Below are positions 14,230 through 16,197 of a DNA stretch of 16,197 bases, piece by piece. Each line of letters starts with the position of its first letter. Position 1 is the stretch's first letter. The translations under genes were made by a program, and so were the position numbers. Source of the DNA: Vulcanimicrobiota bacterium (GTDB taxonomy: Bacteria > Vulcanimicrobiota > Vulcanimicrobiia > Vulcanimicrobiales > Vulcanimicrobiaceae). The DNA is taken from the NCBI GenBank assembly GCA_019233165.1, contig JAFAMS010000394.1, forward strand, positions 1-16,197, written 5' to 3'. Under the pieces are notes generated by a model that made no database searches, was not told the origin of the DNA, and was given only the letters and a program-made list of their open reading frames with translations.

Positions 14230-14233
14230 CGGA

Positions 14234-14605
14234 ATGGGATTCAACTTGCTCGGAGCGCTGGCCGGAGCGGCCCAGGGCTTCGCGCTCGGCGGGCCGGCCG
14301 GCGCGGTCGCGGGCGGGATCGGGGGAGGCGCGCTCGGGAGCGGCGACCCGATCTCGTCGACCGGAAACGCCGACAACGGCCTCCTCTCCGGCTGGGAAAC
14401 CGACGTCCTAGCGCAGCAGGACGCGATGAACCGCCAGATGGCGTATTTCCAGCTCGCGGTTCAGAAACAAGCCAATCAATTCAACATGATGACCGAAGAG
14501 AAGTCGGAGCTGCAACGCGAGCAAAACGCGCTGCGTGAGGTCGCGATGGAACAGCGCAAGGCCGACATCTCGATCACGCGGGAGTTCATCCGATCGATCG
14601 GCTGA
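14234..14605 (+). CDS. Small Gly-rich plus coiled-coil protein of unknown function (paralogue A)
   Basis: The 123-residue protein has two parts. Residues 1-37 are a Gly/Ala-rich hydrophobic stretch (FNLLGALAGAAQGFALGG, AGAVAGGIGGGALG), like a glycine-zipper membrane or pore-type segment. Residues 58-122 are a charged, Gln/Met/Glu-rich helix, likely a coiled coil. There is no recognisable signal peptide cleavage site or enzyme motif. The last 51 residues (72-122) align without gaps to the end of the next gene's product, with 21 identities. The start is set by a strong GGAGGTG; an upstream open frame (from 14153) is rejected. It is divergent from the ribosomal operon and likely cotranscribed with the next gene (5 bases apart). 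I do not recognise the family. Confidence 0.75.
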   Translation: MGFNLLGALAGAAQGFALGGPAGAVAGGIGGGALGSGDPISSTGNADNGLLSGWETDVLAQQDAMNRQMAYFQLAVQKQANQFNMMTEEKSELQREQNALREVAMEQRKADISITREFIRSIG

Positions 14606-14610
14606 TACCG

Positions 14611-14898
14611 GTGCGGCCGCGCGTCCCGGTCGCCCGCGCGCCCGCATCGGCCACGATGCCCGGGGCGCGGCGGCCCTCGACGCGCCGACCGGCGACGCCG
14701 CCGGGCGCGCAAGATCAGACGCAGAGCATGCACGAGGCCGAGCTCCAGCTCGCGCTCGCGGCACAGGCGGCGCGGTTCGATGCGATGATGAAAGTCCTCG
14801 CCGAGCAGCAGCGCGAGATCAACGCGATCATCGACCTCGGGATGGCGCAGGCCAAGCGCGACGACCAGCTGATGAACGAATGGATTCGGCTGATCTAG
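14611..14898 (+). CDS. Small helical protein of unknown function (paralogue B)
   Basis: The 95-residue product has a basic, Pro/Ala/Arg-rich N-terminus (1-38) and a long helix (41-95) with LQLALAAQAARFDAMM, LAEQQREINA and KRDDQLMNEWIRLI. The helix aligns without gaps to residues 72-122 of the preceding product. The glycine-rich membrane-like segment of the neighbour is replaced here by the basic Pro-rich one. GTG 14611 has no clear ribosome binding site; ATG 14656 or ATG 14728 (just before the helix) may be the true start. Its stop TAG lies in the palindrome CTAG, which also provides the stop of the convergent patatin gene. The function is unknown; it probably pairs with the neighbour. Confidence 0.65.
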   Translation: MRPRVPVARAPASATMPGARRPSTRRPATPPGAQDQTQSMHEAELQLALAAQAARFDAMMKVLAEQQREINAIIDLGMAQAKRDDQLMNEWIRLI

Positions 14899-16112
14899 GT
14901 GAACTTGTACGTGAACTCGCTGAATCCGACTTGACCGTCGAGCTCGCCGACCCGGTAGGTGGCGTTTATCGACTTCTCGTCATCGAAACCGAAGAGATTC
15001 GCCGGCAGCTCCGTCTTCGGGCGCAAGACGTAGAAGCTCGTGTCGGCCAGATACCCCGAGAACAGCTTGAGCTGATCGAGGTCGATCTCGTGCCGCGCAG
15101 AGATTTGCTGCAGGAATGAATCGGGGACTTGTTTGATCGCCCGCCACACGAAGGTCTCCAGATATGCGGCACGGACCGCGTATTCCATGATGCTGCGCTG
15201 CATCGTCCCAAACGAGCCGGAAGTGATCTCGATCATGCTTTGATAGTTCGTCCGCTGGAAGACAGGGCCGAGCAGGATCGCATCGACCGCCGATGAGACG
15301 GCACGTGCGACGTTTACCGGCGTGTTCGCCGTGACACCGCCGTCGACGTATTGGGTCGGGCGTCCCTGCACGTCGGGGAGAACGACCGGGTCGAACGCCA
15401 GGGGGACGGCGGCGGACGCGCGCAGCAGCTCGACCAGGATCGAACGGTCGGCTTCGCGGACCGCGACGTTCGGTCCGAGTGAGAGCTGAATGGAACGCAG
15501 CGCGAGGTCTCGCGATGTCTTCGAGAGAGTGTCCGGCAGTAGGTAGAAATACTCCACCTTCTGTTCCGAGAGATTCGTCACCGACCAAAAGAACGACGTG
15601 ACGACCGGCCGCTTCAAATCGACGTATTGGAGCAACCATTGCTGCAAGTGGTCGCCGTCGAGGACGCCTTGCACGTTGCTCGTCGAGCCGAACGCGAGCG
15701 AGAGCGCCTGAGCGACGCGGCTGCCGACCCCCGCATTCGATTGAGCGATCTTTGCGAAGCGCGGCTTGAGGCGGATAACGTTCTGGGAAGAAATCGATTG
15801 CCAGATCCGGTCGAGCATCTCCCACTGCGCGGTCGCCACAAGGAAGCCGTTGAGCGCTCCGATCGATGCGCCGGTGACGAGCCCATATTGCGGCAGCGGC
15901 TCGCCTTCGCGTACGCCGGCTTTCGCTACGAGAGTCCGCAACGCACCGGCTTCGTACGCGCCGAGCGCGCCGCCGCCGCTCAGGACGAGCGCGCGCCGCA
16001 GCGTTCGCGGAAGCTGGGAAGCGTCGGTGGAGACTTGTGCAACTGCGGGGAGCGGACCGATCTCGGCGTGCAGCGCCGCCGCCATAGCCAAGAAGCTGCT
16101 GCGTGTAAGCAT
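14895..16112 (-). CDS. Secreted patatin-like phospholipase
   Basis: The 405-residue protein has an N-terminal export signal (SSFLAMAAALHAEIGPLPAVA, 5-25, single Arg before it). The patatin core follows: the oxyanion loop LSGGGALGAYEAGAL (44-58), the nucleophile elbow GASIG with Ser83, and the DGG motif with Asp257 (YVDGGVTANTPV). Ser-Asp is the catalytic dyad of this lipid acyl hydrolase family. The C-terminal 130 residues are outside the core and unrecognised. ATG 16112 overlaps the stop of the upstream gene (TGATG), which supports this start over GTG 16115. Its 3' end shares the CTAG stop with paralogue B. Likely substrates are membrane phospholipids outside the cytosol; the exact role is unknown. 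Confidence 0.93.
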   Translation of the reverse strand: MLTRSSFLAMAAALHAEIGPLPAVAQVSTDASQLPRTLRRALVLSGGGALGAYEAGALRTLVAKAGVREGEPLPQYGLVTGASIGALNGFLVATAQWEMLDRIWQSISSQNVIRLKPRFAKIAQSNAGVGSRVAQALSLAFGSTSNVQGVLDGDHLQQWLLQYVDLKRPVVTSFFWSVTNLSEQKVEYFYLLPDTLSKTSRDLALRSIQLSLGPNVAVREADRSILVELLRASAAVPLAFDPVVLPDVQGRPTQYVDGGVTANTPVNVARAVSSAVDAILLGPVFQRTNYQSMIEITSGSFGTMQRSIMEYAVRAAYLETFVWRAIKQVPDSFLQQISARHEIDLDQLKLFSGYLADTSFYVLRPKTELPANLFGFDDEKSINATYRVGELDGQVGFSEFTYKFT

Positions 16113-16197
16113 CACGCAGGCTCTTTCCGCACCAGCGCTTCAATCTCTTCGCGACCGATTCCAAGCAGCGTCGCGGCGGTACGAATATCGCTCCACG
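16112..16197 (-). CDS. C-terminal end of an upstream gene, possible helix-turn-helix protein (partial)
   Basis: A minus-strand frame open to the window edge gives 27 residues: WSDIRTAATLLGIG, then REEIEALVRKEPA and a TGA at 16112-16114. The text TAATLLGIGREEIEAL resembles the second and third helices of a Fis-type or similar helix-turn-helix, so a regulator is possible. Short length keeps this weak. Its stop overlaps the patatin start by one base, so the two genes are in one operon. Confidence 0.55.
   Translation of the reverse strand, partial: WSDIRTAATLLGIGREEIEALVRKEPA

Noticed and set aside
14153..14233. Upstream start for paralogue A
   Set aside because: The extension would be Pro/Gly/Arg-rich without a ribosome binding site. 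GGAGGTG at 14223-14229 points to ATG 14234.

Overview
The window is a gene-dense stretch of a high-GC bacterial chromosome (about 60-65% GC judged by eye). It has no tRNA, rRNA, CRISPR array, insertion sequence or phage integrase that I can see. The housekeeping proteins are bacterial but not close to a model organism. I suspect an uncultivated lineage such as Candidatus Eremiobacterota, but that is an impression from protein style, not a demonstration. No gene-free stretch exceeds 300 bases. The largest gaps are 136 bases (14098-14233, holding the promoter of the main operon) and 116 bases (13330-13445, holding strong hairpins).

Left part (1-7612), accessory and metabolic genes. The window opens with the 3' end of an acyl-CoA dehydrogenase, joined to a short-chain dehydrogenase that lacks a normal start codon. 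An HxlR-family regulator and a DoxX membrane protein follow, divergently transcribed from an 83-base AT-rich region. That region holds two overlapping sigma-70-like promoters and a palindrome, an arrangement that recalls quinone/thiol-stress switches. A class III-like polyphosphate kinase 2 sits beside the decayed C-terminus of a quinone-oxidoreductase-like gene and a small unknown gene. Next, on the minus strand, is a three-gene unit: a copper-amine-oxidase-N-like domain protein, a DUF1445 putative hydro-lyase and an orphan TRAP periplasmic binding protein. A YihY/BrkB membrane protein and a secreted two-domain protein of unknown function run on the plus strand.

Central part (14177 down to 7597, minus strand), a compact housekeeping operon. 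Starting from a good promoter at 14148-14177 the order is DUF177, rpmF, fabH, fabD, fabG, acpP, ffh, rpsP, a long khpA-like gene and rimM. Most junctions are overlaps or gaps under 50 bases. Transcription probably ends at a 10-bp hairpin that also terminates the convergent plus-strand gene. The operon joins initiation and elongation of fatty acid synthesis to ribosome proteins, ribosome maturation and SRP targeting. Genes often found in such clusters (plsX, fabF, rnc, smc, ftsY, trmD, rplS) are absent here.

Right part (14234-16197). Two small plus-strand genes of unknown function encode proteins with a shared, gap-free 51-residue helical C-terminus, so they are tandem paralogues with different N-termini. 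They converge on a secreted patatin-like phospholipase. Its start codon overlaps the stop of an upstream gene, cut by the window edge, whose visible end looks like a helix-turn-helix. The least explained items are the paralogous coiled-coil pair, the two genes without canonical start codons (short-chain dehydrogenase and rimM), and the redox-switch-like HxlR/DoxX region.
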